The position numbers were made by a program, and so were the translations under genes. Source: Ramlibacter sp. (GTDB lineage: Bacteria > Pseudomonadota > Gammaproteobacteria > Burkholderiales > Burkholderiaceae_C). Taken from it: DNA of 7,732 bases. The notes under the pieces are model-generated. The model made no database searches and was not told the DNA's origin. It worked only from the letters and a program-made list of their open reading frames with translations. Of the stretch, positions 1 through 7,586 are shown piece after piece. The DNA lies in NCBI GenBank assembly GCA_025351615.1, contig JANXVP010000170.1, forward strand, positions 1-7,732, read 5' to 3'. Each line of letters begins with the position of its first letter. Within the stretch, counting starts at the first letter, position 1.

Positions 1-237
1 CTGCTCGTCCAGCTGCTGCTGGAACGGGATCGGCTGCGGTAGTTCGCGCACCAGCTGGACACGGCCGACAACGCGTAGCGGTTTGACTGCGCCGGCGGCC
101 CGCCGGAAAAGGTTTTTCTCGGCGCTGGATTTGCGCTGCGCTTCCTGCTGCGCGGCCTCCCGCGCGGCCGCCAGCTTCTGTTGCTCGACCAGTTTTTGCT
201 GGATCTGCTGCAGTTCCTTGAGTGCCCCGGCCTTCAT
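1..237 (-). CDS. Smr-domain protein, N-terminal part (runs off left edge)
   Basis: Reading the minus strand from the ATG at 237-235 gives 79 open residues with no stop before the window edge. The protein begins with a Gln/Ala/Glu/Lys-rich helical stretch (residues about 5-36, with many QQ and EAQ runs), followed by a conserved-looking NLFRRAAGAVKPL segment and a proline-rich linker. This pattern matches the N-terminal leader of proteobacterial Smr (MutS2-related) endonuclease-like proteins, where an LFRxAxGxVxPL motif precedes the C-terminal Smr domain. The Smr domain itself would lie outside the window and is not seen. The start codon overlaps the stop of the upstream hydrolase gene (ATGA, 237-234) and there is no good Shine-Dalgarno sequence, so translational coupling is likely. 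Smr domains are associated with nuclease activity; the role here is unproven. Family assignment is from recalled motif similarity. Confidence 0.7.
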   Translation of the reverse strand, partial: MKAGALKELQQIQQKLVEQQKLAAAREAAQQEAQRKSSAEKNLFRRAAGAVKPLRVVGRVQLVRELPQPIPFQQQLDEQ

Positions 238-1010
238 GCGCAGGTATCGAGGATGACCCGCACTGTCGCGGCGGGCTGGTCCCATTGCGGGAAATGGCCG
301 CAATCCTCGAACCAGTGCAGACGCGCCGTGGGAAAAGCGGCCTGGGCGCGAGGCGCCTGCCGCGGCAACAGCAGCCGGTCGTTGCGCCCCCAACCGATGG
401 TGACTCGGCCCGGCGGCGATGCGCTGCCTGCCTGCAGCGGTCCATGCGCAAGTTCCCGCAGCACGGCATCGAACACTGGCGTCGCGACGAAGCTGCACAG
501 TTCGGTCAGCACGGTTTGCGCCGGGAGGTCCCAAGGCCGGGCTGACAGCTGCACCAGCAGCAAGGTGCGTGTGACTGCATGGCGCGACACGAACGGCAGC
601 ACAGGTTTGAGCAGGCGCAGCAGCCGAATCGATGCCGCGAGCGTGAAGTGAAAGAATGGCGTCTCCCAGCCGCGCCAGAAGCCGCCCGGATCCAGTGCGA
701 CGCAGTGGCCACCGATGCCGCGGCGTGTCAGCTCCAGCACCAGCCGTGCGCCGACCGAGCTGCCCACCAGGTCGACGCGATCGAGCCCCTGCTCGCGGAG
801 GAACGCTGCGATGGCATCGGCGAACGCTTCAATGGTCTGCGGTCCGGGGATCGCTGGCGAGCGGCCGTGGCCGGGCAGATCGATCACGACCAGCTCCCGG
901 ACACCGGCCAGCGCGGGCGTAATCGTGTCCCAAGAGCGAGTGCTTCCTCCCAGGCCATGCACCAGCAACAACGGCCGGCCTGTCCCCTGGCGTTCAACAT
1001 GCAGCGTCAT
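234..1010 (-). CDS. alpha/beta hydrolase fold protein
   Basis: A 258-residue protein of normal length for a single-domain alpha/beta hydrolase, probably cytoplasmic (no signal peptide visible). The oxyanion-hole HG motif is at residues 18-22 (HGLGG), a conserved DLPGHGRS follows at 44-51, and the nucleophile elbow GSSVG at 83-87 puts the catalytic serine at 85. The acid is probably Asp211 (GRNDRLL) and the base His239 (GHFPQWDQP), giving a complete triad. A lid-like, leucine-rich section lies between about residues 110 and 190. The substrate cannot be read from the sequence; esterase or C-C hydrolase of the MhpC/PcaD type are equally possible. The ATG overlaps the radC stop (ATGA) and has an AAGGA ribosome site five bases upstream, so it is probably the second gene of a radC-hydrolase-smr operon. 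Confidence 0.85.
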   Translation of the reverse strand: MTLHVERQGTGRPLLLVHGLGGSTRSWDTITPALAGVRELVVIDLPGHGRSPAIPGPQTIEAFADAIAAFLREQGLDRVDLVGSSVGARLVLELTRRGIGGHCVALDPGGFWRGWETPFFHFTLAASIRLLRLLKPVLPFVSRHAVTRTLLLVQLSARPWDLPAQTVLTELCSFVATPVFDAVLRELAHGPLQAGSASPPGRVTIGWGRNDRLLLPRQAPRAQAAFPTARLHWFEDCGHFPQWDQPAATVRVILDTCA

Positions 1011-1684
1011 ATCAATCCTTTTTCCGCCATCGACAGTGCTTCACCTTGCGCAACGATCACGTGGTCGAGAACGCGGACGTCCACCAGCGCCAGCGCCGCC
1101 TTCAGCGTCTGCGTCAGGGCCTCGTCGGCACGGGATGGCTGCACCGTGCCGCTCGGATGATTGTGGGCCAGCACGACCGCCGCTGCGCTGTGCTGCAGCG
1201 CACGCAGGACCACCTCGCGCGGGTAGACGCTCGTCTGCGTCAGCGTGCCGCGAAACAGCTCCTCCATCGCGACCAGCCGGTTCTGCGCATCCAGGAACAG
1301 CACCGCAAAGACCTCGTGCGTTTTCGCCGCAAGGTGCAACTGCAGGTAATGCTTGACGGCGCCCGGCGAGCTGAACACCTCCCGCTGCTTCAGTTGCTCG
1401 GCCATGGCGCGCCGCGCCAACTCGAGCACGGCGATCAGCTCGGCACGCTTGGCCGTGCCACCCAGGCCCTTGAAGGTCTTGAGGTCGTCGGCCGTCGTGT
1501 GGAGCAGGCCCGACACGCCGCCGAAGCGATCCAGCAGCTGCTGGGCCATCTGCAGCACACCCTGGCCGGGCAGCCCGGTGCGAAGCAGCAGGGCGAGCAA
1601 CTCGGCATCGCCGAGGGCTGCAGCGCCCCGGGCCAGCAGCTTTTCGCGCGGCCTGGCGTCGGGCGGGAGGTCTTTCAGCGGCAT
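1007..1684 (-). CDS. radC: RadC family protein (UPF0758, JAB/MPN domain)
   Basis: From the ATG at 1684 the protein is 225 residues, the usual RadC length, and begins [17 protein letters not shown] as the family does. A TTG 63 bases upstream (1747) would add 21 low-complexity residues and is less likely. The N-terminal half is a helix-hairpin-helix-like region ([13 protein letters not shown], residues 71-83). The C-terminal half is a JAB1/MPN metalloprotease-like fold with the metal motif HNHPSG...PSRAD: His174, His176, Ser184 and Asp187, with Glu124 (HEVF) as the likely acidic partner. RadC was once linked to DNA repair, but its biochemical role is not established and the E. coli assignment has been questioned. 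It is the first gene of the minus-strand operon, divergent from fkpB. Confidence 0.93.
   Translation of the reverse strand: MPLKDLPPDARPREKLLARGAAALGDAELLALLLRTGLPGQGVLQMAQQLLDRFGGVSGLLHTTADDLKTFKGLGGTAKRAELIAVLELARRAMAEQLKQREVFSSPGAVKHYLQLHLAAKTHEVFAVLFLDAQNRLVAMEELFRGTLTQTSVYPREVVLRALQHSAAAVVLAHNHPSGTVQPSRADEALTQTLKAALALVDVRVLDHVIVAQGEALSMAEKGLI
1016..1020 (-). promoter_or_regulatory. ribosome binding site of the hydrolase gene
   Basis: On the minus strand AAGGA stands five bases before the ATG at 1010, inside the last codons of radC. It supports that start codon and shows the overlapping gene can recruit ribosomes on its own as well as by coupling. Confidence 0.65.
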
Positions 1685-1758
1685 AGGGGTGCGAGCGTTC
1701 GGCCCGAGCCCGATGACCGGCTTCGACGGTCTGGGTCGGGAGGACAACTGGGGTTTTC

Positions 1759-1764
1759 TACAAT
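1759..1764 (+). promoter_or_regulatory. candidate -10 box for fkpB-ispH
   Basis: TACAAT lies 21 bases before the fkpB ATG in the radC/fkpB divergent spacer and would give a leader of roughly 15 bases. No convincing -35 box is visible 16-18 bases upstream (the region reads GGTCGGGAGG). No clear promoter for radC was recognised in the same spacer. Weak prediction from sequence alone. Confidence 0.35.
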
Positions 1765-1785
1765 GGGTAGTTTATCGGGACTTCC

Positions 1786-2262
1786 ATGGCCTTCAACGCG
1801 CCCCGGGTTCAGCCGGGCTCCTTCCTCACGCTGCACTACCGCCTCGCCGGCCCTGGCGGGGACATCATCGACACCTTCAACGGCAAGCCGGCAACGCTGT
1901 CGCTGGGGACTGGCGAGCTGTCGCCGGCGCTCGAACGGCGGCTGGTCGGGCTGCAGGAGGGCGCGCGCGCAAGTTTCGATATTCCGCCGGGTGAAGCGTT
2001 CGGTGACCGCAACCCGGAGATGGTGCAGTGGGTCGCGCGGCGGCTGCTCAACGAGCTGGGCGGCCCGAACGAGCCCTACCAGGTCGGCGACGTGGTGCAG
2101 TTTCCGACGCCGGACGGTCTGGGCAGCTATGCCGGCGCCGTGCGGCAGGTCGGCAAGGACGGCGAGGGCGACGGCAAGGCCGATGCGGTGCTGTTCGATT
2201 TCAACCATCCGCTGGCCGGCCAGCCCGTCACCTTCCAGGTGCATCTGATCGGGGTGTTATGA
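1786..2262 (+). CDS. fkpB: FKBP-type peptidyl-prolyl cis-trans isomerase (SlpA/FkpB type)
   Basis: A 158-residue cytoplasmic protein, close to the 149 residues of E. coli SlpA/FkpB, that should catalyse prolyl isomerisation and act as a folding helper. The FKBP half domain is clear: LHYRLAGPGGDIIDTF (16-31), the LSLGTGELSPALERRLVGL block (38-56), then EGARASFDIPPGEAFGD (58-74). An insert-in-flap chaperone segment occupies about 75-130 before the last FKBP strand (VTFQVHLIGVL). The ATG at 1786 is chosen because the protein starts with the family N-terminus; its Shine-Dalgarno is poor (CGGGACTTCC). The gene overlaps ispH by ATGA, the same fkpB-ispH pairing known from E. coli, which supports both calls. 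There is no signal peptide. Confidence 0.9.
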   Translation: MAFNAPRVQPGSFLTLHYRLAGPGGDIIDTFNGKPATLSLGTGELSPALERRLVGLQEGARASFDIPPGEAFGDRNPEMVQWVARRLLNELGGPNEPYQVGDVVQFPTPDGLGSYAGAVRQVGKDGEGDGKADAVLFDFNHPLAGQPVTFQVHLIGVL

Positions 2263-3308
2263 GCGATACACAGGCGGGCGCAGCCGGCGCAGGGGCCGAA
2301 ATTTTTCTGGCCGAGCCGCGCGGATTCTGCGCCGGCGTCGACCGCGCCATCGAAATCGTCGAGCGTGCGCTGCTGAAGTTCGGTGCGCCGATCTATGTGC
2401 GCCACGAGATCGTGCACAACACCTTCGTGGTCAACGACCTCAAGTCCAAAGGCGCCATCTTCATCGAAGACCTCGCCGACGTGCCGCTGGGCTCCACGCT
2501 CGTGTTCTCCGCGCACGGGGTGAGCAAGGCGGTGCAGGCGGAGGCGCAGGCGCGCGGCTTCGATGTGTTCGACGCCACCTGTCCGCTGGTCACCAAGGTC
2601 CATGTCGAGGTGGCCAAGCTGGCGAAGGAAGGCTACGAGTTCATCATGATCGGCCACAAGGGCCATCCGGAGGTCGAGGGCACGATGGGGCAGCTGCAGA
2701 GCGGCATCCACCTGGTGGAAGACGTGGCCGATGTCGCGCGGGTGCAGCCGCTGCAAACCGAGCGGCTTGCGGTGGTGACGCAGACCACGCTGTCGGTGGA
2801 CGATGCGTCGGAGATCAGCGCCGCCGTGCGGCGACGTTTCCCGTCCGTGCGCGAGCCCAAGCAGCAGGACATCTGCTACGCCACCCAGAACCGCCAGGAC
2901 GCGGTCAAGATGCTGTCGCCGAAAGTGGACGTGGTTATCGTGGTGGGCAGCCCCACCAGTTCGAACAGCAACCGGCTGGCCGAACTCGCCCGCAAGCTGG
3001 GGGTGGACAGCTACATGGTCGACAGCGCCGACGAGCTGCAGCCGCAGTGGCTGGCGGGCAAGACCCGGGTCGGGTTGACCGCGGGCGCCTCGGCGCCGGA
3101 AATCCTGGTCAAGGCGGTGATCGACCGGATCCGCTCTTATGGCGCGGTGTCGGTGCGCAAGATGGACGGCATCCAGGAGACGGTGAAATTCCCGCTGCCC
3201 AAGGGTCTCCGGCTGGCTGCGGGAATTCAATTGGGCGATGGCTCCCGGCTGCACCAGGGGCCGCCCTTGCTGGACGACGCCTACGACTCGCAGGAGCCTG
3301 AGGCTTGA
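2259..3308 (+). CDS. ispH: 4-hydroxy-3-methylbut-2-enyl diphosphate reductase
   Basis: IspH (LytB) reduces HMBPP to IPP and DMAPP, the last step of the MEP pathway, using an iron-sulfur cluster. From the ATG at 2259 the protein is 349 residues. The reading frame is open further upstream, but that part only overlies fkpB. The three cluster cysteines are Cys24 (PRGFCAGVDRA), Cys108 (DATCPLV) and Cys206 (DICYATQNRQ). Substrate-binding and proton-relay residues are present: His53 (HEIVHN), His86 (SAHGVS), His136 and Glu138 (GHKGHPEVEGT), the TQTTLS motif (174-179) and SSNSNRL (234-240). The C-terminal GASAPE segment is also conserved. All expected active-site residues are present, so the enzyme should be functional. 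A GGGGTG just before the ATG may help initiation; otherwise translation is coupled to fkpB by the ATGA overlap. Essential in organisms that rely on this pathway. Confidence 0.97.
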   Translation: MSDTQAGAAGAGAEIFLAEPRGFCAGVDRAIEIVERALLKFGAPIYVRHEIVHNTFVVNDLKSKGAIFIEDLADVPLGSTLVFSAHGVSKAVQAEAQARGFDVFDATCPLVTKVHVEVAKLAKEGYEFIMIGHKGHPEVEGTMGQLQSGIHLVEDVADVARVQPLQTERLAVVTQTTLSVDDASEISAAVRRRFPSVREPKQQDICYATQNRQDAVKMLSPKVDVVIVVGSPTSSNSNRLAELARKLGVDSYMVDSADELQPQWLAGKTRVGLTAGASAPEILVKAVIDRIRSYGAVSVRKMDGIQETVKFPLPKGLRLAAGIQLGDGSRLHQGPPLLDDAYDSQEPEA

Positions 3309-4243
3309 ACCGCGGCGACATCGAGGCGGCGGCGCGGCGTTTGCGCGCACTGTCTCCGCCATTCGTGCTTGAAACGCCCCTGTGGAAACTTCCCTCCGCC
3401 GCATTGGAGCTGGGCGGCGCCGAGATCTGGCTCAAGCTGGAGCAGCTCCAGGCCGGCGGCAGTTTCAAGGCCCGCGGCATGATGAACCGCATGCTTGCGA
3501 ATCCGATTCCCGCCAGCGGCGTGATCGTGGCATCGGGTGGCAATGCGGGCATCGCCACGGCGGCGGCAGCCAGGGCGCTCGGCGTGCAGTGCGAAGTGTT
3601 CGTGCCGGCGATTTCCAGCGTAGCCAAGCAGGCCAGGCTGCGCGAGCTCGGCGCCGAGGTGGTCGTCACCGGCGCCGCGTATGCGGACGCCTTGCAGGCC
3701 TGTGTCGCACGCCAGCAGCACACTGGCGCGCTCATGACGCACGCTTACGACCAGCCGGAAGTGGTCGCGGGCGCCGGGACGCTGGCTCTGGAGATCGAAG
3801 CGCAGGGCGGCGTGCCCGACACTGTGCTGGTGAGCGTCGGCGGCGGCGGCCTGATCGCCGGCCTCGCGGCGTGGTTCGAGGAGAGTGCGCGGGTCGTCGC
3901 CGTGGAGCCGGAGCTGGCGCCGACCCTGTTCGAAGCGCGCCAGGCCGGCGAGCCGGTGGACGTCGCGGTGAGTGGCATCGCAGCAGACTCCCTTGGGGCC
4001 AGGCGGATCGGCGCCATCGCGTGGGAGGTGACGCAACGCCAGGTCAAGCAATCGCTGCTCGTGCCTGACGAAGCGATCCGCCACGCTCAACTCACGCTCT
4101 GGAAGCAACTCAAACTCGCCGTGGAGCCGGCGGCGGCGCTTGGGCTGGCCGCGCTCCAGACCGGGGCGTACCGGCCGCGCCGCGATGAACGCGTCTGCCT
4201 GGTGCTGTGCGGCGCAAACCTGGACCCCGGGACGCTCGCCTAG
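3305..4243 (+). CDS. threonine/serine dehydratase-like PLP enzyme
   Basis: A 312-residue fold-type II PLP enzyme expected to deaminate threonine and/or serine to the 2-oxo acid. The Schiff-base lysine is Lys55 in GGSFKARG. The loop SGGNAGIA (77-84) contacts the substrate carboxylate, GGGG (179-182) binds the PLP phosphate, and CGAN at 302-305 near the C-terminus fits the cofactor ring-nitrogen site. There is no C-terminal ACT-like regulatory domain, so it is not a biosynthetic IlvA. The SGGNAG loop resembles catabolic serine dehydratases more than SxGNHAQ threonine deaminases. A racemase or other type II member is possible. The start is a TTG at 3305 that overlaps the ispH stop (TTGA); no ATG nearby preserves the N-terminus. 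It likely belongs to the fkpB-ispH transcript. Confidence 0.82.
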   Translation: MNRGDIEAAARRLRALSPPFVLETPLWKLPSAALELGGAEIWLKLEQLQAGGSFKARGMMNRMLANPIPASGVIVASGGNAGIATAAAARALGVQCEVFVPAISSVAKQARLRELGAEVVVTGAAYADALQACVARQQHTGALMTHAYDQPEVVAGAGTLALEIEAQGGVPDTVLVSVGGGGLIAGLAAWFEESARVVAVEPELAPTLFEARQAGEPVDVAVSGIAADSLGARRIGAIAWEVTQRQVKQSLLVPDEAIRHAQLTLWKQLKLAVEPAAALGLAALQTGAYRPRRDERVCLVLCGANLDPGTLA

Positions 4244-4258
4244 CGTCTGTTCCCGAGC

Positions 4259-5587
<1,329 letters not shown>

Positions 5588-5589
5588 GT

Positions 5590-5595
5590 TAGAAT
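5590..5595 (+). promoter_or_regulatory. candidate -10 box for tRNA-Ser
   Basis: TAGAAT lies just after the serS stop codon and 27 bases before the mature tRNA 5' end, which would give a short leader for RNase P to remove. The -35 position (CTGGAG, 17 bases upstream, within serS) matches the consensus poorly. The tRNA might also be cotranscribed with serS. Confidence 0.4.
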
Positions 5596-5622
5596 TGTCG
5601 CCTTCGCACCACGCGAAATCCT

Positions 5623-5712
5623 GGAGAGGTGGCAGAGTGGTCGAATGCGCCGGACTCGAAATCCGGTGTACGGTTATGCCGTACCGTCGGTTCGAATCCG
5701 ACCCTCTCCGCC
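5623..5712 (+). tRNA. tRNA-Ser (anticodon CGA)
   Basis: A 90-base type II tRNA. The acceptor stem GGAGAGG (5623-5629) pairs with CCTCTCC (5702-5708), followed by discriminator G (5709) and an encoded CCA (5710-5712). The anticodon stem CCGGA/TCCGG (5650-5654 with 5662-5666) encloses the loop CTCGAAA with anticodon CGA at 5657-5659, which reads UCG codons. A long variable arm (GTACGG paired with CCGTAC) and a T arm GTCGG-TTCGAAT-CCGAC are present, all serine identity features recognised by SerRS. It lies 35 bases downstream of serS, so enzyme and substrate may share a transcript. Its 3' end faces the RHS region, although no second copy of the tRNA 3' end was seen in the window. Confidence 0.97.
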
Positions 5713-5899
5713 AGTAAGTCCACGCCCTTCACCCCGAAGTGCACTTTTTTCGTCTGAGCCCCGCCCCATGCGGGCCTCAGCCCGATAGCCGAATTCTCTG
5801 TTCGATCTCTGAGCCCTGTTTCTGGCGGAAATTGCCCCTCTCCTGCGCCCATTCTCTGTGGCCCATTTCGGTGGTACGGGTTTGCACCGGCCGCGATAA
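5713..5899. other. non-coding junction between tRNA-Ser and RHS fragment
   Basis: No gene was found in these 187 bases. Besides the T6 tract, two overlapping and mutually exclusive small hairpins occur: CCCGC/GCGGG (5760-5774) and CGGGC-CTCA-GCCCG (5771-5784). A TAA directly precedes the RHS reading frame (5897-5899). The stretch probably marks the join between conserved chromosome and accessory DNA, but no integrase, target duplication or repeat boundary was recognised. Confidence 0.5.
5736..5750 (+). terminator. possible terminator after tRNA-Ser
   Basis: The palindrome AAGTGCACTT (5737-5746) runs into a T6 tract (5745-5750) 25-38 bases after the tRNA. The stem can only form a few pairs once a loop is allowed, so this is a weak intrinsic terminator at best. 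Confidence 0.3.
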
Positions 5900-6907
5900 T
5901 TGATCAGCTACAACGCTGCCGGACGACTGTCAGCGGTCGCGGTGACTGGCACAGACGGTGAAGCCCACGACTATCTGTATGACGCGACGGGCCAAAGGCG
6001 CTTCAAGAGCGATGCCGTCTATTCGCGTGGGGATCCGGATGAAAAGGAACTGGGACGCGGCTTCGTGGAATGGCTCAGAGGTAAGTTTCCGGCCCTATTC
6101 AGCGAGTCGGAAAGAAAGAAACTCGGCGCCGGTACACACTTCGTATATGACGAAGCGAGCAACCTGATCGGCGAATACGGCGACGGCGGCGCGCAAAGCG
6201 CAGGGCAGAGCGAACACATCTGGCTGCCGACGGCCACCGGGCCAGTGCTGATTGGCGTCAAGACCCGCGGGCATATTTATTCTGTGCACGCGGACCACCT
6301 GGGCACGCCACGCCTGATTGCGGACGGCCCCAACAAGCCGATCTGGCAGTGGCCTTACAGCGCGTTCGGCGATAACGCGCCTGTCGTGCTTGCCGGCGAC
6401 ACAGGCAATGAGGACAATGCCGAGCGTAACGCCCCGATTGGCTTTGCATACAATGTGCGTTTCTCGGGACAGTACTTCGATCGCGAGTCGGGACTGCACT
6501 ACAACGGGCAGCGTTATTACCAGCCAACCACCGGAAGGTACGTCAATGCGGATCCCATCGGTCTGGGGGGAGGCTGGAACCGATTCGCATATGTGGGAGG
6601 GAATCCGTTGATGTTCACGGACCCGCTGGGGTTGCGTTCCACTGGTTCGCCAACGCTGGATCGTTGGTTAGAGCCAAAGACACCGCCGGGAAATTGTGTG
6701 ACAGGTGCATGTGCTGCAGGTTCGCCACCGACGCCTTCCGACAACAGAAGCCAGAAGGAAATGGACTTTGGTCAGTGCAAGATGGTTTGCCAAATATCTC
6801 TTCTGGCTCCGGTAGCTATGTGCAACTTTGCTGCCGGGGGTGGTTTGGCTGGCACTGCTGCTACGGCAGTTGCCAAGGGTGGTTTGTGCTCCTGGGTGTG
6901 CAAATGA
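5900..6907 (+). CDS. truncated RHS protein: C-terminal core plus variable tip
   Basis: The 335 codons encode only the end of an RHS polymorphic toxin; complete proteins of this kind usually exceed 1000 residues. YD-repeat-like sequence starts at once (SYNAAGRLSAV, 3-13; HDYLYDATGQRR, 23-34). The conserved core follows: VHADHLGTPR (129-138), then GQYFDRESGLHYNGQRYY (190-207) and NRFAYVGGNPLMFTDPLGL (227-245), whose DPxGL marks the boundary where the tip is normally released. The tip (246-335) is unrecognised. It has seven cysteines (266, 271, 293, 297, 308, 330, 334), including two CX3C pairs, and a glycine/alanine-rich hydrophobic stretch (about 299-329). The 5' end is broken: a TAA precedes the nominal TTG start, with no clear ribosome site, so it may be a displaced, silent cassette rather than an expressed gene. 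It overlaps the next gene by ATGA. Confidence 0.85.
   Translation: MISYNAAGRLSAVAVTGTDGEAHDYLYDATGQRRFKSDAVYSRGDPDEKELGRGFVEWLRGKFPALFSESERKKLGAGTHFVYDEASNLIGEYGDGGAQSAGQSEHIWLPTATGPVLIGVKTRGHIYSVHADHLGTPRLIADGPNKPIWQWPYSAFGDNAPVVLAGDTGNEDNAERNAPIGFAYNVRFSGQYFDRESGLHYNGQRYYQPTTGRYVNADPIGLGGGWNRFAYVGGNPLMFTDPLGLRSTGSPTLDRWLEPKTPPGNCVTGACAAGSPPTPSDNRSQKEMDFGQCKMVCQISLLAPVAMCNFAAGGGLAGTAATAVAKGGLCSWVCK
6421..6555 (+). repeat. RHS core direct repeat, copy 1
   Basis: This stretch encodes the ERNAPIGFAYNVR...GRYVNADP part of the first RHS core. It aligns without gaps to 7598-7732 (constant offset 1177), with 12 mismatches counted by eye in 135 bases (about 91% identity). Confidence 0.9.
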
Positions 6908-7209
6908 ACCCGGGCGGCCGGCTGACCTGTCCTGGCTGTGGGCATAAGTACGCAGCGCTCTACTTTCGTCCGCGATCTACATGCCCGAATTGCCGAGCGG
7001 ACGTGAAAACAGATTTGCGAACAATAGGAATTCTTGAAACTGTGATTGGCGCGCCGCTTCTGTGGATGGCGGCGGTGTTACTCCGAACTTATTTGAATGA
7101 CTCGACTGGTGTGCTGTCATACGCGCTGCTGTTCGTTCCAGCCTTGGCGATTCACCTCTTCGTGGTCCATCGATTTGTCACTGCTCAAGCAATCAGTGCC
7201 GCGCCTTGA
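6904..7209 (+). CDS. small zinc-ribbon, two-helix membrane protein; probable immunity protein of the RHS tip
   Basis: The ATG at 6904 overlaps the RHS stop (ATGA) and gives 101 residues. The frame is open further upstream, but that part is out of frame with the RHS tip and shows no conserved features. Residues 9-30 form a short zinc ribbon: CPGC (9-12) and CPNC (27-30). Two hydrophobic segments follow, about 42-60 (GILETVIGAPLLWMAAVLL) and 70-90 (VLSYALLFVPALAIHLFVVH), separated by a short polar loop, so both ends should face the cytoplasm if the ribbon is cytoplasmic. No known family was recognised. Immunity genes normally sit directly after the toxin tip they neutralise, so this is the natural candidate; a membrane location would suit a tip that attacks the inner membrane. 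The base composition is visibly more AT-rich than the housekeeping genes, in line with horizontal transfer. Function is inferred from position. Confidence 0.7.
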   Translation: MNPGGRLTCPGCGHKYAALYFRPRSTCPNCRADVKTDLRTIGILETVIGAPLLWMAAVLLRTYLNDSTGVLSYALLFVPALAIHLFVVHRFVTAQAISAAP

Positions 7210-7214
7210 GCGGC
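7198..7214 (+). other. small hairpin at the end of the membrane-protein gene
   Basis: GCCGC (7198-7202) can pair with GCGGC (7210-7214) around the stop codon; an alternative pairing GCGCC/GGCGC (7201-7216) competes. No T tract follows, so it is not a convincing intrinsic terminator. Confidence 0.25.
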
Positions 7215-7284
7215 GCACTCGAGAGATGCTGTGTCCGTGTCAAAAAGCGCGCCGGGAGCGAATTTGTAAAGCATTGCCATAGGG

Positions 7285-7586
7285 TTGATTGATTTCTATC
7301 AGCGCCGCGTATCGCCCTACAAGGGATACCGATGCGCGTATCGTGCGCAGGCCAGCGGGCCTTCATGCTCAGAGTTCGCAAAACAGACCATCCTTACGCG
7401 GGGCGTGCTGGCGGCCTTTCCGTTGATGAAGCAGCAGTTCTGGGAGTGTCGCAGTGCCTACATCGTGCTTCAACGCCAAGCGCAAATGCTGGCGCAAGAG
7501 AAAGACGACGCGCCGCCGGCAGCCAAGGGGGGGGTGGCATCTGTGCCAATGCCTGCGTTAACACATGCACGCTGCCCTGCTTCTGA
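7285..7586 (+). CDS. YidD-like small protein, probably frameshifted at a G8 run
   Basis: Read from the TTG at 7285 (an in-frame TAA lies at 7267-7269), the frame encodes IDFYQRRVSPYKGYRCAYRA followed by GPSCSEFAKQ, the pattern of the YidD (haemolytic domain, PF01809) family: an SPxxGxRC motif, then an SCSxFA motif. Cys17 and Cys28 correspond to the two family cysteines, and Cys55 is in a FWECRSAY helix. YidD proteins are linked to membrane protein insertion, but this one is a divergent relative, so that role is not assumed. The frame stays open to the window edge by running through the RHS repeat in the wrong frame. A one-base change in the run of eight Gs (7527-7534) switches it to a frame ending at 7586 with the tail CANACVNTCTLPCF, giving about 100 residues. 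The start is uncertain (no good ribosome site). Its place between RHS modules suggests an accessory or second immunity-like gene. Confidence 0.6.
7527..7534 (+). other. G8 homopolymer, probable frameshift site
   Basis: Eight consecutive Gs lie in the YidD-like gene exactly where the conserved frame stops making sense. With nine Gs (or a -1 slip) the frame continues into a cysteine-rich tail and a TGA at 7584. With seven Gs it would stop at a TAA near 7559. It could be a sequencing error, a mutation or a phase-variable tract. Confidence 0.5.

Noticed and set aside
1046..2248. 400-codon plus-strand frame over radC and fkpB
   Set aside because: Antisense to radC and out of frame with fkpB; no conserved motif, and the strong families on the correct frames explain the DNA.
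2127..3404. 425-codon minus-strand frame over ispH
   Set aside because: Antisense to an intact ispH with all its catalytic residues; composition of a shadow frame.
5589..5852. 87-codon minus-strand frame containing GFEPTVRHNRTPDFESGAF
   Set aside because: This peptide is the well-known false protein produced by translating a tRNA-Ser gene on its antisense strand.
5895..5900. GATAAT as a promoter -10 box for the RHS fragment
   Set aside because: There is no -35 box at a suitable spacing and the box overlaps the nominal TTG start, so it cannot drive it in a normal way.
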